Below the pieces are notes generated by a model. That model was not told the DNA's origin, made no database searches, and worked only from the letters and a program-made list of their open reading frames with translations. This document shows positions 43,214 through 52,610 of a DNA stretch of 64,000 nucleotides, one piece after another. The stretch is from Celerinatantimonas sp046054165. GTDB taxonomy: Bacteria > Pseudomonadota > Gammaproteobacteria > Enterobacterales > Celerinatantimonadaceae. Within the stretch, counting starts at the first letter, position 1. Each line of letters opens with the position of its first letter. Location: positions 211,024 through 275,023 of the forward strand of contig NZ_JBFNXK010000004.1 of assembly GCF_046054165.1 (NCBI RefSeq). Reading direction: 5' to 3'. The position numbers and the translations under genes were made by a program.

Positions 43214-45718
43214 ATGAAATGGCTAAAGCGTCTTCTGGGCGTCATGTTATTCGGAGTCGTACTCGGTACAGCAGGAATCGGAACCATGTATTTATATGTG
43301 TTACCCGAGTTACCTGACGTCAGTGCTCTTAGGGATATACAATTACAAACACCGATGCGAGTTTATACAGCTGATGGAAAATTAATCTCCCAATTTGGCG
43401 AGAAGCGCCGGATCCCATTGGCCATAGACCAAATTCCACCGCTGATGAAAAAAGCATTTATTGCCACCGAGGATTCTCGCTTCTATCAACACCCCGGGAT
43501 TGATCCCATTGGGATTGCTCGCGCGGCCATAAATCTAATTTTAACTGGTCGCAAATCACAAGGTGCCAGTACCATTACTCAGCAGGTGGCTCGTAATTTC
43601 TTTTTGACCCGAGAAAAAACTTACATTCGTAAAATCAAAGAGATATTTCTTGCTCTACAGATCGAACATATGCTCACCAAAGAGGAAATTCTGGATCTGT
43701 ATCTCAATAAAATTCCATTAGGTTATCGTGCTTACGGGGTTGGCGCGGCGGCTCAGGTCTATTACGGTAAAGATGTTCAGGACCTTACACTGCCCCAAAT
43801 CGCTGTGATTGCCGGGCTTCCCAAAGCACCATCAGCACTCAATCCCTTAACCTCTCCGCAGCGGGCCAAAGCGCGTCGCAGTGTGGTTTTAGGGCGAATG
43901 CTCGATCAAGGATATATCGACAAAGCGACCTATGAACAAGCCAATGCAGCGCCGATTACCGCCAGTTATCATGGGGCGGAAATCGAAGTTCATGCGCCAT
44001 ATCTAGCTGAAATGGTTCGTCAACAGATTATCGATCAATATGGTGATGATGCTTATACCCGAGGTTTGAATATTTACACCACCGTCCACTCAAACCGACA
44101 GTTAGCTGCCGAACAAGCGCTGCGTAAAAACCTGTTGGATTACGATATGCGCCACGGATTTCGCGGACCCATCCAAACTTTATGGAAAGCAGGTCAATCG
44201 CCTCTGCCACGGCAAAAAATTATCGATAAACTGGCCGAACTACCTAATTATGCTTATCTAAAAGCCGCGGCAATTACTGCTGTCGACGAGCAAACAGCCA
44301 GCGCTATTCTAAAAGGGGGCAAACCCATTCAGCTCGATTGGGATGGTATGAAATGGGCCCGTCGCTATTTAACGGATAATCGTCAAGGGGAAGAGCCTAA
44401 AACCGCACACGATATTCTATCGCCCGGGGATGTGGTCTGGGTGATCGATCAAGGCGATGGCCAACATGATCAACTATCTCAACTCCCAGATGCTAGCGCG
44501 GCCATCGTTGCCTTGCGTCCGTTTGATGGCGCCATTCAAGCTCTATCAGGCGGATTCAGTTATAACCGCAGTAAATTCAACCGAGTAACGCAAGCCAAAC
44601 GCCAGGTTGGTTCAAACATCAAACCCTTCATCTATTCCGATGCATTTGCCAGTGGCATGACATTAGCGACGCTCATCAATGATGCGCCGGTAAATCAATG
44701 GGATCAGTCCTTAGGGGTCGCATGGCGCCCTAAAAACTCGCCACCGATATACAATGGACCAACCCGACTTCGAGTGGCATTAGCCGAATCGAAAAACGTA
44801 GTTTCAGTGCGATTAGTCCGAAAACTCGGCTTAACCAGTGTCATTAATCATCTGGAAAAATTCGGTTTTCAGGCGGATGAGCTGCCGCGCAACGAAACCA
44901 TCGCTCTGGGTTCGGCCTCTTTAACACCGCTGCAGGTGGTCACCGGATATGCCACATTCGCCAATGGGGGATTTCTGATTTCACCCTATTTCATCGATCA
45001 TATTACGGACCCAAGCGGCCAGATTCTATTTCAGGCGACTCCCAAAGTTGCTTGCCCAGATTGCCTCGCCGCATCCGAAGCACCCGAGTCAGCTGAGCCA
45101 CAACCCGCAGATCCACTGAAGCAATGTCATGGAGCATACGCAACAGCGCAACAACTCGCCCCACAGATTATCTCCACCCAGAATGCTTTTTTGGTGGCTC
45201 AGGCGATGCACAGCGTGATTACTGGCGGAGGGAGCTGGGCACACCATACCGGCTGGAATGGGACTGGTTGGCGAGCACTGACATTACATCGGGATGATCT
45301 GTATGGTAAAAGTGGCACCACCAATGATGCCAAAGATGCCTGGTTCTCCGGCTTTGGTCCCGATCTGGTCGTCACCAGTTGGATCGGTTTTGATGATTTC
45401 AGCCGTGATTTAGGCCAAACCAGTTATAACAACAACTTAGGAAAAGATCAGTCCTATGGTGGGGAATTTGGCGCGAAATCCGCGCAGCCGGCTTGGATCG
45501 ATTTTATGCGTAATGCTTTAGATGGGATCCCGGAACATCTCATTCCTACGCCTCCCGGGATTGTCACAGCCCGCATTGATGAAAAAACCGGACTACTAAG
45601 TAATGCTAACGACTATACCAGCCGTTTTGAATACTTTCTCGACGGAAGCCAACCCACTCAGTATGTCGAGCAAAATACCCAGTCGGCCGGGGGAAATATT
45701 CAGGACCAAATCTTTTAA
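43214..45718 (+). CDS. mrcA: Penicillin-binding protein 1A
   Basis: Bifunctional peptidoglycan synthase of 834 residues. The N-terminal membrane anchor is MKWLKRLLGVMLFGVVLG. The glycosyltransferase domain has catalytic Glu86 in ATEDSRFYQHPG and GASTITQQVARNF. The transpeptidase domain has the active Ser467 in SNIKPF, the SxN triad member in ESKNVVS and KSGT starting at residue 699. The start is ATG at 43214; a TTG frame start at 43178 is rejected. Two copies of GGTCGAAT lie upstream (43128 and 43147), 19 bases apart, between the divergent hofM and mrcA genes. Synteny with E. coli is preserved. Confidence 0.96.
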   Translation: MKWLKRLLGVMLFGVVLGTAGIGTMYLYVLPELPDVSALRDIQLQTPMRVYTADGKLISQFGEKRRIPLAIDQIPPLMKKAFIATEDSRFYQHPGIDPIGIARAAINLILTGRKSQGASTITQQVARNFFLTREKTYIRKIKEIFLALQIEHMLTKEEILDLYLNKIPLGYRAYGVGAAAQVYYGKDVQDLTLPQIAVIAGLPKAPSALNPLTSPQRAKARRSVVLGRMLDQGYIDKATYEQANAAPITASYHGAEIEVHAPYLAEMVRQQIIDQYGDDAYTRGLNIYTTVHSNRQLAAEQALRKNLLDYDMRHGFRGPIQTLWKAGQSPLPRQKIIDKLAELPNYAYLKAAAITAVDEQTASAILKGGKPIQLDWDGMKWARRYLTDNRQGEEPKTAHDILSPGDVVWVIDQGDGQHDQLSQLPDASAAIVALRPFDGAIQALSGGFSYNRSKFNRVTQAKRQVGSNIKPFIYSDAFASGMTLATLINDAPVNQWDQSLGVAWRPKNSPPIYNGPTRLRVALAESKNVVSVRLVRKLGLTSVINHLEKFGFQADELPRNETIALGSASLTPLQVVTGYATFANGGFLISPYFIDHITDPSGQILFQATPKVACPDCLAASEAPESAEPQPADPLKQCHGAYATAQQLAPQIISTQNAFLVAQAMHSVITGGGSWAHHTGWNGTGWRALTLHRDDLYGKSGTTNDAKDAWFSGFGPDLVVTSWIGFDDFSRDLGQTSYNNNLGKDQSYGGEFGAKSAQPAWIDFMRNALDGIPEHLIPTPPGIVTARIDEKTGLLSNANDYTSRFEYFLDGSQPTQYVEQNTQSAGGNIQDQIF

Positions 45719-45727
45719 CGGCTACGA

Positions 45728-45758
45728 CAATGATACTGGGGAAATCCTAGTATCATTG
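45728..45758 (+). terminator. Hairpin after mrcA
   Basis: CAATGATACT pairs with AGTATCATTG around an 11-base loop, starting ten bases after the stop. There is no strong T run, so it is a probable but imperfect terminator. Confidence 0.55.
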
Positions 45759-45810
45759 CCATTCACATAACCCTATTTTAACAGCGAATTAAGATCACAA
45801 AGCTCCGACC

Positions 45811-46701
45811 TTAAAAATGAATTTGATTCTGAATTAACTTACCCAGCTCATTAAAACAAGGGCGACGCACCGAGTGCATGCGATACATCAAGCTAATGGT
45901 CCGTCCTGGTTGCGGCTCAACAAAGCGCTTATAACACAATTCATGATGATCATTCTGCGCTTGAGGAACAGCCAATTCAGGCAACAATGTAATCCCGCAA
46001 TCCGCAGCCACCATATGCCGTAACGTTTCAAGGCTAGTGGCTTTAAAACTGGTATCTTCTTTAGCACCCGCCGCAAAACAATATCCCATCGCCTGTTCTC
46101 TTAGGCAGTGACCATCCTCTAACATCAGAACTCGATGCCCTTTTAAGTCATCAATGGCAACCCGCTCTCGATCCCGCCATTGATGCGATTTAGGCAAAGC
46201 CAGTAATAGAGGTTCCCGATATAAATCAATGCGCCCAAAACGCTCCATATCCGGTAACAAAGCTAACACTAAGCAATCCAACTCGCCTTCATCTAATTTT
46301 TTAAGCAGCTCGCTGGTTTGCTCTTCATATAAAAACAACTCCAGATCAGGAAACTGCTCCCGGATCTGCGGCACGATTTTAGGTAATACATAAGGCGCCA
46401 CCGTTGGAATAAGCCCCATATGTAATGGACCAGAAAGCGGTGCTTGATAGTTTTTAGCGATATCTTTCAGCCCTTTTACTTCCATCAAAATTTGTCGGGC
46501 CTTCGCTGCGATATCTTCACCCGCATGGGTAAAAATAACCTTCCGAGACGTCCGCTCAATTAAGAGCAATCCCAGTTCTTCTTCTAATTTAGATATCTGG
46601 CCACTCAACGTAGGTTGACTGACAAAACATTTTTCCGCCGCCTTACGGAAGTGCTTCACTTCCTGTAAGGCGATCAAATATTCAAGGTCTCGCAGATTCA
46701 T
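45811..46701 (-). CDS. oxyR: Hydrogen peroxide-inducible activator OxyR
   Basis: LysR-type sensor of H2O2, 296 residues. The N-terminal HTH (HFRKAAEKCFVSQPTLSGQISKLEEELG) is OxyR-type. The redox pair Cys199 and Cys208 sit in EDGHCLREQAMGYC, in the same numbering as E. coli. The ligand domain includes TSLETLRHMVAADCGITLLPELA. It is divergent from the metal importer (about 170 bases between starts). The natural targets include ahpCF elsewhere in this window. It is complete and all sensing residues are present. Confidence 0.98.
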   Translation of the reverse strand: MNLRDLEYLIALQEVKHFRKAAEKCFVSQPTLSGQISKLEEELGLLLIERTSRKVIFTHAGEDIAAKARQILMEVKGLKDIAKNYQAPLSGPLHMGLIPTVAPYVLPKIVPQIREQFPDLELFLYEEQTSELLKKLDEGELDCLVLALLPDMERFGRIDLYREPLLLALPKSHQWRDRERVAIDDLKGHRVLMLEDGHCLREQAMGYCFAAGAKEDTSFKATSLETLRHMVAADCGITLLPELAVPQAQNDHHELCYKRFVEPQPGRTISLMYRMHSVRRPCFNELGKLIQNQIHF

Positions 46702-46839
46702 AGCTTATCCTAACGGGTCAGGCCGAAAAAGCGCGGCTTCATCGCTGTTTGTGCCTCATTATGCAATAGATTGATAGATATAAACAATTAAAAACAATCT
46801 ATCTTATGGCTTTTATCACATCCTTAAATCGGATAGGAT

Positions 46840-46858
46840 AATGTTATGTTATAACGTT
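46840..46858 (+). promoter_or_regulatory. Zur-like box upstream of the metal ABC operon
   Basis: AATGTTATGTTATAACGTT closely matches the gammaproteobacterial Zur palindrome (GTTATA-N-TATAAC core). It ends 17 bases before the binding-protein start, where repression by zinc-bound Zur would block the promoter or start region. It supports zinc as the cargo. Confidence 0.72.
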
Positions 46859-46874
46859 CTGATAAGGAAAATTA

Positions 46875-47735
46875 ATGTTTATTCGTCCCCTATGGATCAT
46901 CCTCACCGTCACCCTGACCTTACTATTCAGCCCGTGGTCGGTTGCGAAAACCATTCATATTGTCGCTGCCGAAAATTTTTACGCTGATATAGCTGAACAA
47001 ATTGGTGGCCAACAAGTCGATGTATCCAGTATTTTGTCAAATCCAGAGCAAAATCCTCACCTTTTTGAAGTGAGCCCCAAAGTAGCCAAATCATTGGCCC
47101 AAGCGGATCTCGCCATCTACAGCGGCATTGGCTATGACGATTGGATGCCGAAACTACTGTCGAACTACACACAACTTAAAACGATCCAAGTTGCCGCCCT
47201 TGCGGCCCGCCAAAATGGGGACAATCCTCACATCTGGTACAACCCGTATACGATGCTCACTTTGGGCTATGCCCTCAAAGAGCAGCTGAGCCAACTCGCT
47301 CCAAAACATCAGCAGGAATTTGAGCACAACTGGCAACAATTCAGTCAGTCGATGCACACGTTGTTCACTCAGATCGATACTATCAGAGCCCAATATGCCG
47401 GTACCCCCGTCACTGCGACGGAACCCGTCTTTGGCTATATGTTTAATTTGCTCGGCTTTAAAGATTTAAACCAAGCCTTTCAAACGGCCGTCATGAACGA
47501 TACCGATCCATCGATTAGCCAACAAAAACAGTTCGAAAACTCCTTAAGTGACCATAAGGTGGCATTTTTACTCTATAACAACCAAGTTTCAGAGCCTGCG
47601 ACTGAACAGCTCAAAAAGTTAGCCCAAACCCATCACGTTGCAATTGTGGGTGCCACCGAAACCATGCCGGAGAACATTCATTATCAGCATTGGATCCATA
47701 ACGAACTCAACGCCATTGCGAAGGTATTAAAATAA
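46875..47735 (+). CDS. Metal ABC transporter substrate-binding protein (zinc likely)
   Basis: Cluster A-I (TroA/ZnuA-like) binding protein of 286 residues. The signal peptide ends about VAKT. Candidate metal ligands are His62 (NPHLFE), His119 (NPHIWYNP) and Glu183 (TATEPVFGYM); a fourth, acidic ligand is likely in the C-terminal lobe. There is no His-rich loop like ZnuA of E. coli. An E at the third ligand is more common in Mn/Fe-type proteins, but the upstream box looks like a Zur site, so zinc is favoured. It leads an A-C-B order operon with ATPase and permease. The start at 46875 follows AAGGAAAA. Confidence 0.88.
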   Translation: MFIRPLWIILTVTLTLLFSPWSVAKTIHIVAAENFYADIAEQIGGQQVDVSSILSNPEQNPHLFEVSPKVAKSLAQADLAIYSGIGYDDWMPKLLSNYTQLKTIQVAALAARQNGDNPHIWYNPYTMLTLGYALKEQLSQLAPKHQQEFEHNWQQFSQSMHTLFTQIDTIRAQYAGTPVTATEPVFGYMFNLLGFKDLNQAFQTAVMNDTDPSISQQKQFENSLSDHKVAFLLYNNQVSEPATEQLKKLAQTHHVAIVGATETMPENIHYQHWIHNELNAIAKVLK

Positions 47736-47741
47736 ACCGCC

Positions 47742-48506
47742 ATGGATACTGCCGTTGAAATAAATCGGCTCAGGGTTAACCTGGGCCGTCGAAAATTGTT
47801 TGAGAGTGAGCAAATTCAAATCCAACAAGGTGCATTTGTCGGTTTGCTGGGAAGCAATGGGGCCGGGAAAACAACGCTGCTACGCACACTCCTCGGTTTG
47901 CAAAAAGCACACTATCAAACGCTAAATGTACTGGGAACCACCTGCCATCGCGGCCATCCATTCGTCAGTTATCTGCCTCAGCTGAAAGCCCAAAGCTCCC
48001 GGCTGAGCATTGCAGCCATTGATCTGATGCATAGCTGGCGTCCACGGCGTGTTAGCCGTGACGACTGGCAACAACGGATCGACTGGGTTCTGTCGCAAGT
48101 CTCAGGTTTGGATCTTGCCAGAAGACCTTTAGATAAACTCTCTGGGGGCGAATATCAGCGATTAATGCTCGCTCAGGCACTGCTGAACTATCCTAAATTA
48201 TTACTCTTAGATGAGCCTCTGGTGGGCCTTGATCCAAACCATCAATATAAATTAGTGCGGTTGATTCATGAGATAAAAACAAAACTCAATATGACCATCA
48301 TCTGTTGTACTCATGAATTAAACCCGTTCATTAATCATTTTGATTCGCTTCTGCTCATCCACCAGCAAACACTCACTCATGGCTCCATTCAGGCTTTATT
48401 AACCAGTCAGATCCTAAGCGAGCTCTATCACTGCCACTTAGATATCATCGGCCATCGTCACCATCAACTATTCATTGCCCATTCGGACGCCGACCTTTAT
48501 GTTTGA
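47742..48506 (+). CDS. Metal ABC transporter ATP-binding protein
   Basis: ZnuC-type ATPase, 254 residues. Walker A GSNGAGKTT, the Q-loop glutamine in VSYLPQLKAQS, signature LSGGEYQRLMLAQAL and Walker B LLLLDEPLVGLDP are visible, with ICCTHELNPFINH as the switch region. It starts six bases after the binding-protein stop, so it is cotranscribed. The His-rich tail (CHLDIIGHRHHQ) may contact metal or simply reflect the composition. Overlap with the permease start is eight bases. Confidence 0.9.
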   Translation: MDTAVEINRLRVNLGRRKLFESEQIQIQQGAFVGLLGSNGAGKTTLLRTLLGLQKAHYQTLNVLGTTCHRGHPFVSYLPQLKAQSSRLSIAAIDLMHSWRPRRVSRDDWQQRIDWVLSQVSGLDLARRPLDKLSGGEYQRLMLAQALLNYPKLLLLDEPLVGLDPNHQYKLVRLIHEIKTKLNMTIICCTHELNPFINHFDSLLLIHQQTLTHGSIQALLTSQILSELYHCHLDIIGHRHHQLFIAHSDADLYV

Positions 48507-49296
48507 TTATCAATTTATGCGCAATGCTTGGCTGGCAACCACATTGATCGCTATTTTAGCGGGCCCTATCGGCTATTTTTTAGTCCTTCGGGGCCAAAGC
48601 TTCGCCGGTCATGCGCTTGCCCATTTTGGTTTTACCGGTGCCAGCGCTTCTCTCTTTTTCGGGGTGACCCCATTCACCGGTGCCCTCATGGTGACCGTTC
48701 TGGGTGGTATCGGCATTGGCTGGCTCGGGAATAAACTAGAAAACAGAGATGTGATTATCGGCATGCTCCTGACTCTTTCTCTTGGACTGGGACTATTAGC
48801 GCTGCACTTCTATACCCAATTTGCCACGGCGGCCAATCAACTGTTATTTGGCAATGTGCTTGCTGTCAGCCACCAAACCGTGCTCCATCTGGCGATATTA
48901 GCCATCGTAGTCTATGCCGCATTTATCGGGCTCTATCGGCCATTACTGCTCATAACCTTGCAACCGGAAATTGCCCAGAGTCGGGGTTATCGGGTCACGC
49001 TTTACAGCATTTTATTCTTTATGTTATGCGCACTGGTGACCGTCGCCTGTAGCCAAATTGTCGGTGCATTACTGGTCTTTACCCTGATGATCGCTCCGGG
49101 AGCCGTCGCCTTGCAGCTAACCAGCCGACTTTATTTAGGACTGCTCTTGAGTGCCTTCAGTGCACTGCTATTTGGTTTAGGTGGCATTGTACTGGCTTAT
49201 CTAAGCGATTGGCCCGTTAGTTTTACCATCACCGCGTTGAGCAGCTGCGGTTATGCCCTCTCTCGAGGTTATCAATACTATCGAGATCACCATTAA
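48499..49296 (+). CDS. Metal ABC transporter permease
   Basis: ZnuB/MntB-type permease of 265 residues with about eight membrane segments. Conserved stretches are GPIGYFLVLRGQSFAGHALAHFGFTGA (near residues 18-44) and KLENRDVIIGMLLTLSLGLG, and SQIVGALLVFTLMIAPGAVALQLT is the signature of the family. ATG at 48499 overlaps the ATPase stop by eight bases; the frame back to a TTG at 48475 is rejected. It is the last gene of the operon. Confidence 0.9.
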   Translation: MFDYQFMRNAWLATTLIAILAGPIGYFLVLRGQSFAGHALAHFGFTGASASLFFGVTPFTGALMVTVLGGIGIGWLGNKLENRDVIIGMLLTLSLGLGLLALHFYTQFATAANQLLFGNVLAVSHQTVLHLAILAIVVYAAFIGLYRPLLLITLQPEIAQSRGYRVTLYSILFFMLCALVTVACSQIVGALLVFTLMIAPGAVALQLTSRLYLGLLLSAFSALLFGLGGIVLAYLSDWPVSFTITALSSCGYALSRGYQYYRDHH

Positions 49297-49631
49297 TCGA
49301 GCGCTTTTGCCATCGCTATCACCCTCCCCGATAGGTCGATGTCATCGATTGAGCGGCTTATGACTTAAGAAGCGGTTCATTGGCTGACATCGACACTCCA
49401 TTCACCTTTTTTTCCAACCTATATGCCCACCCTCATGATGAATATTTTTCATGAACAGGATTATATTACGTGAAAATATTGTTATTTATGTGTCATTTTA
49501 GTTATAAAAACACTCATCAAATAACCATAGACCCAATTAGAGTTCAAACACAGCTCACTCATTGATACATGACCGGGTGACATAGCATGGGCTATCAGCT
49601 GTTATCTCAACATAATGGATATCCAATCACC
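49297..49631. other. Intergenic region upstream of mesX
   Basis: About 335 bases, AT-rich towards the mesX end. No clear gene, terminator or riboswitch structure was seen, and no MetJ box (repeated AGACGTCT) is recognisable. The mesX promoter should lie here. Confidence 0.45.
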
Positions 49632-50606
49632 ATGAATAACAACGTTACATTTAAAATTAAAAGTATTCATCTTGATGAAAACTATCACCCATCGAACAAC
49701 ACTCGAATCACCACCAACTTCGCCAATTTAGCGCGAGGGGAACATCGTCAGACGAACTTATGCAACGCGTTAAAAATGATCAATGATCGGTTTAATCAGT
49801 TAGCAACTTGGGATAATGCCAATGCGGATCGCTACTCGGTTGAGCTTGAGATTGTCTCTGTCGACATCGATTTGGGTAAAACGGGTGAAACCTTCCCATC
49901 GATTGAAGTGTTAAAAACGAGTATTGTGGATCATCATCGCAATCAACGCCTTGAGGGCATGGTTGGGAACAACTTCTCTTCTTATGTGCGTGACTATGAT
50001 TTCAGCGTACTGCTGCCTGAGCATAATAAAAACCAACCTCAATTTAGTATTCCGGATAACTTTGGCCAACTGCACGGCCATATCTTTCAGTCTTTTGTGA
50101 ATTCAAAGGCATATCAGGAAAACTTTGCCAAATCTCCCGTCATTTGCCTGAGTGTATCCGATAGCAAAATTTATCAGCGCACCACGAATCATCACCCGAT
50201 TCTGGGTGCTGAATATCAACCCAATGAATCATCCTTAACAGAGCAGTATTTCAAAAAAATGGGCTTGCAAGTGCGCTATTTTATGCCTAAAAACAGCGTG
50301 GCTCCCTTTGCATTCTATTTCTTTGGGGATTTACTCAACGATTACACCAATCTTGAGCTGATCAGTACCATCAGCACCATGGAAACGTTCCAGAAAATCT
50401 ATCGTCCTGAAATTTATAACGCCCACCACATCGCCGGTGAACGCTATCAACCGAATTTGCAGAACGCCGAACATTCCGTCACCGATATTGTGTATGACCG
50501 AGAAGAGCGCAGCCGCTTGGCGGTTGAGCAAGGTAAGTTTGCCCAGGCGCACTTCATTCAACCTTATCAATCGGTTCTTGAGCAGTGGTCTGCCCAAAAC
50601 GCGTAA
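49632..50606 (+). CDS. mesX: MesX (DUF1852), putative oxygenase partner of MesD
   Basis: A 324-residue DUF1852 protein. It spans ITTNFANLARG, a middle NFGQLHGHIFQSFVNS segment with His-x-His, and the tail AHFIQPYQSVLEQWSAQ. The neighbour mesD makes the call firm. In the known system MesX is a putative oxygenase needed for the oxygen-dependent, folate-independent MesD methionine synthase; the methyl donor is still unproved. ATG at 49632 is chosen; the open frame from 49587 carries 15 more residues. The mesD start follows 28 bases after the stop. Confidence 0.9.
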   Translation: MNNNVTFKIKSIHLDENYHPSNNTRITTNFANLARGEHRQTNLCNALKMINDRFNQLATWDNANADRYSVELEIVSVDIDLGKTGETFPSIEVLKTSIVDHHRNQRLEGMVGNNFSSYVRDYDFSVLLPEHNKNQPQFSIPDNFGQLHGHIFQSFVNSKAYQENFAKSPVICLSVSDSKIYQRTTNHHPILGAEYQPNESSLTEQYFKKMGLQVRYFMPKNSVAPFAFYFFGDLLNDYTNLELISTISTMETFQKIYRPEIYNAHHIAGERYQPNLQNAEHSVTDIVYDREERSRLAVEQGKFAQAHFIQPYQSVLEQWSAQNA

Positions 50607-50634
50607 ATATTTACCAGCAAATACAACGGATTAT

Positions 50635-51666
50635 ATGATGAACAAATTATTCCCAACTTCAACGGCGGGCAGCCTGCCGAAACCGACCTGGCTGGCGCAA
50701 CCGGAAATGCTTTGGTCACCCTGGAAATTATCTGACCAAGAGCTGATTGATGGTAAACACGATGCACTGCGGGTTGCCCTGCAAGAGCAACAAAATGCAG
50801 ATATTGATATTGTCAGCGATGGTGAACAAACCCGTCAGCACTTTGTGACCACCTTTATTGAACATCTGAACGGGGTCGACTTTGAAAACCGTCAAACCGT
50901 TAAAATTCGTGATCGTTATGAAGCCAGTGTTCCGAGTGTTATCGGCCCGGTTTCCCGGCAAAAGCCGGTGTTTGTCGATGATGCAAAATTTTTGCGCTCA
51001 CAAACCAAACAGCCGATCAAATGGGCTCTGCCCGGCCCGATGACAATGGTAGATACCCTCTATGATGGTTACTACCAAAGCCGCGAAAAGCTCGCTTGGG
51101 AATTCGCTAAAATTCTCAATCAAGAAGCCAAAGAATTAGCCGCTGCTGGCGTTGATATTATTCAGTTCGATGAACCGGCTTTTAACGTATTCTTCGATGA
51201 GGTCAATGATTGGGGGATCGCCGCACTGGAAAAAGCCATCGAAGGGCTGGAATGCGAAACGGCCATTCATATCTGTTATGGATACGGTATCAAAGCCAAT
51301 ACCGACTGGAAGAAAACGTTAGGTTCAGAGTGGCGTCAATACGAAGAAGCGTTTCCGAAACTGCAACAATCCAATATTGATATCATCTCACTCGAATGTC
51401 ACAACTCACATGTGCCGATTGAGTTACTCGAACTCATTCGGGGTAAGAAAGTCATGGTGGGCGCCATTGACGTCGCCACCGAGACCATTGAAACACCCGA
51501 AGAAGTCGCTCAAACCTTGCGTAAAGCGCTTCAATATGTAGATGCAGATAAGCTCTACCCGTGTACCAACTGTGGCATGGCACCGTTATCCCGCGACGTC
51601 GCCAGAGCCAAACTCCATGCGCTCAGTGCCGGAGTCGCGATCTTGCGAAAAGAGTTCCCGGCTTAA
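50635..51666 (+). CDS. mesD: MesD, short folate-independent methionine synthase (core-MetE)
   Basis: Methionine synthase of the core-MetE type, 343 residues, lacking the N-terminal folate-binding half of MetE. Zinc ligands are readable: His212 and Cys214 in AIHICYGYG, Glu254 in SLECHNSH and Cys313 in CTNCGMAP, the four positions of MetE (His, Cys, Glu, Cys). It ends ILRKEFPA. The start is ATG at 50635, or the next at 50638; the upstream frame from 50437 is a shadow. The mesX gene directly upstream is the expected partner. Methyl-tetrahydrofolate is not expected as donor. Confidence 0.92.
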   Translation: MMNKLFPTSTAGSLPKPTWLAQPEMLWSPWKLSDQELIDGKHDALRVALQEQQNADIDIVSDGEQTRQHFVTTFIEHLNGVDFENRQTVKIRDRYEASVPSVIGPVSRQKPVFVDDAKFLRSQTKQPIKWALPGPMTMVDTLYDGYYQSREKLAWEFAKILNQEAKELAAAGVDIIQFDEPAFNVFFDEVNDWGIAALEKAIEGLECETAIHICYGYGIKANTDWKKTLGSEWRQYEEAFPKLQQSNIDIISLECHNSHVPIELLELIRGKKVMVGAIDVATETIETPEEVAQTLRKALQYVDADKLYPCTNCGMAPLSRDVARAKLHALSAGVAILRKEFPA

Positions 51667-51743
51667 TCATGACCTGCGAGGAGATGGAGCATTCATCTGC
51701 TCGCAGTCATATACCACGCTCGATAAATCCCCTGTTTTCGGGA

Positions 51744-52391
51744 TCAATCTGCACTTAATCCTTTTAATCCTGCTAATAGAAACTGCTGCAAATATTGGCT
51801 TAAATGCGCAGGTGAATAGCTAAAGATACCGGACATCGGCATTTGCGGTTCGCGATTAGAAATCAACAACATCAGGCAGGGAGAAATAAATCCATAAATA
51901 GCAGGCAATAATTTAGGTGAATCCACATCCAATCCGGTTACCTGACTAATGAGCTGCCGTAAGTAATCAAATTTCGGCAAGATATTCCCGGCCATTAGTT
52001 CTGGAAAACACTCCGAAGGTGCTGCGATTTCACGGGCCCAAATCCGCAGCTGCCAACTCTTGGCATCCATAATGGCTGGGATCAACTGCCGAATAAAAGC
52101 CTGCAATTTCTGTTCAGCATTAAGCTGAGTATTATGTAGCAGCGATTCCATATCATCCATTTTGATCAATGATTCATGAACCTCACTCAAAATAGCTTCA
52201 TACAACCCTTTCCGACTTCCAAAATGATAATTGACCGCTGCCTGATTCACATGACTCCGATGGCAAATGGCTTTGCTGGTCGTTCCATGATAACCATGCT
52301 GAGCAAACAATTCGCCAGCGGCTTCGATGATTCGTTCTCGGGTTTTATCGCCATCACCACGGCGTTTACGCAGAGCAGCTTTCTGGCTCAT
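51744..52391 (-). CDS. cecR: TetR-family regulator CecR-like
   Basis: A 215-residue TetR protein. The HTH part is KTRERIIEAAGELFAQHGYHGTTSKAICHRSHVNQAAVNYHFGSRKGLYEAIL, and the C-terminal ligand domain (RQLIPAIMDAKSWQLRIWAREIAAPSE) is of the YbiH/CecR type. In E. coli CecR controls the ybhGFSR exporter, and the same exporter follows here at 54345, which supports the name. ATG at 52391 has AAAGGAG five bases upstream. A near-palindrome AAAATT-TG-AATTTT at 52446-52459 is a candidate operator. Confidence 0.83.
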   Translation of the reverse strand: MSQKAALRKRRGDGDKTRERIIEAAGELFAQHGYHGTTSKAICHRSHVNQAAVNYHFGSRKGLYEAILSEVHESLIKMDDMESLLHNTQLNAEQKLQAFIRQLIPAIMDAKSWQLRIWAREIAAPSECFPELMAGNILPKFDYLRQLISQVTGLDVDSPKLLPAIYGFISPCLMLLISNREPQMPMSGIFSYSPAHLSQYLQQFLLAGLKGLSAD

Positions 52392-52610
52392 CATCACTCC
52401 TTTAATAACTAACAACTGATTTTTTAATCATTACTACTTTAAATTAAAATTTGAATTTTATATAGTATCAACAATTCTAAATCCTTGCTCATCACGCTCA
52501 TAGATATAGATGATCCAAATGGCAATATCTTAGATAATGCCGCATGACTCAAAATGGTCATAGCAACGATGATTAAACTTACCGTTCAGGGTCATACAAC
52601 CTGAGAGCAG

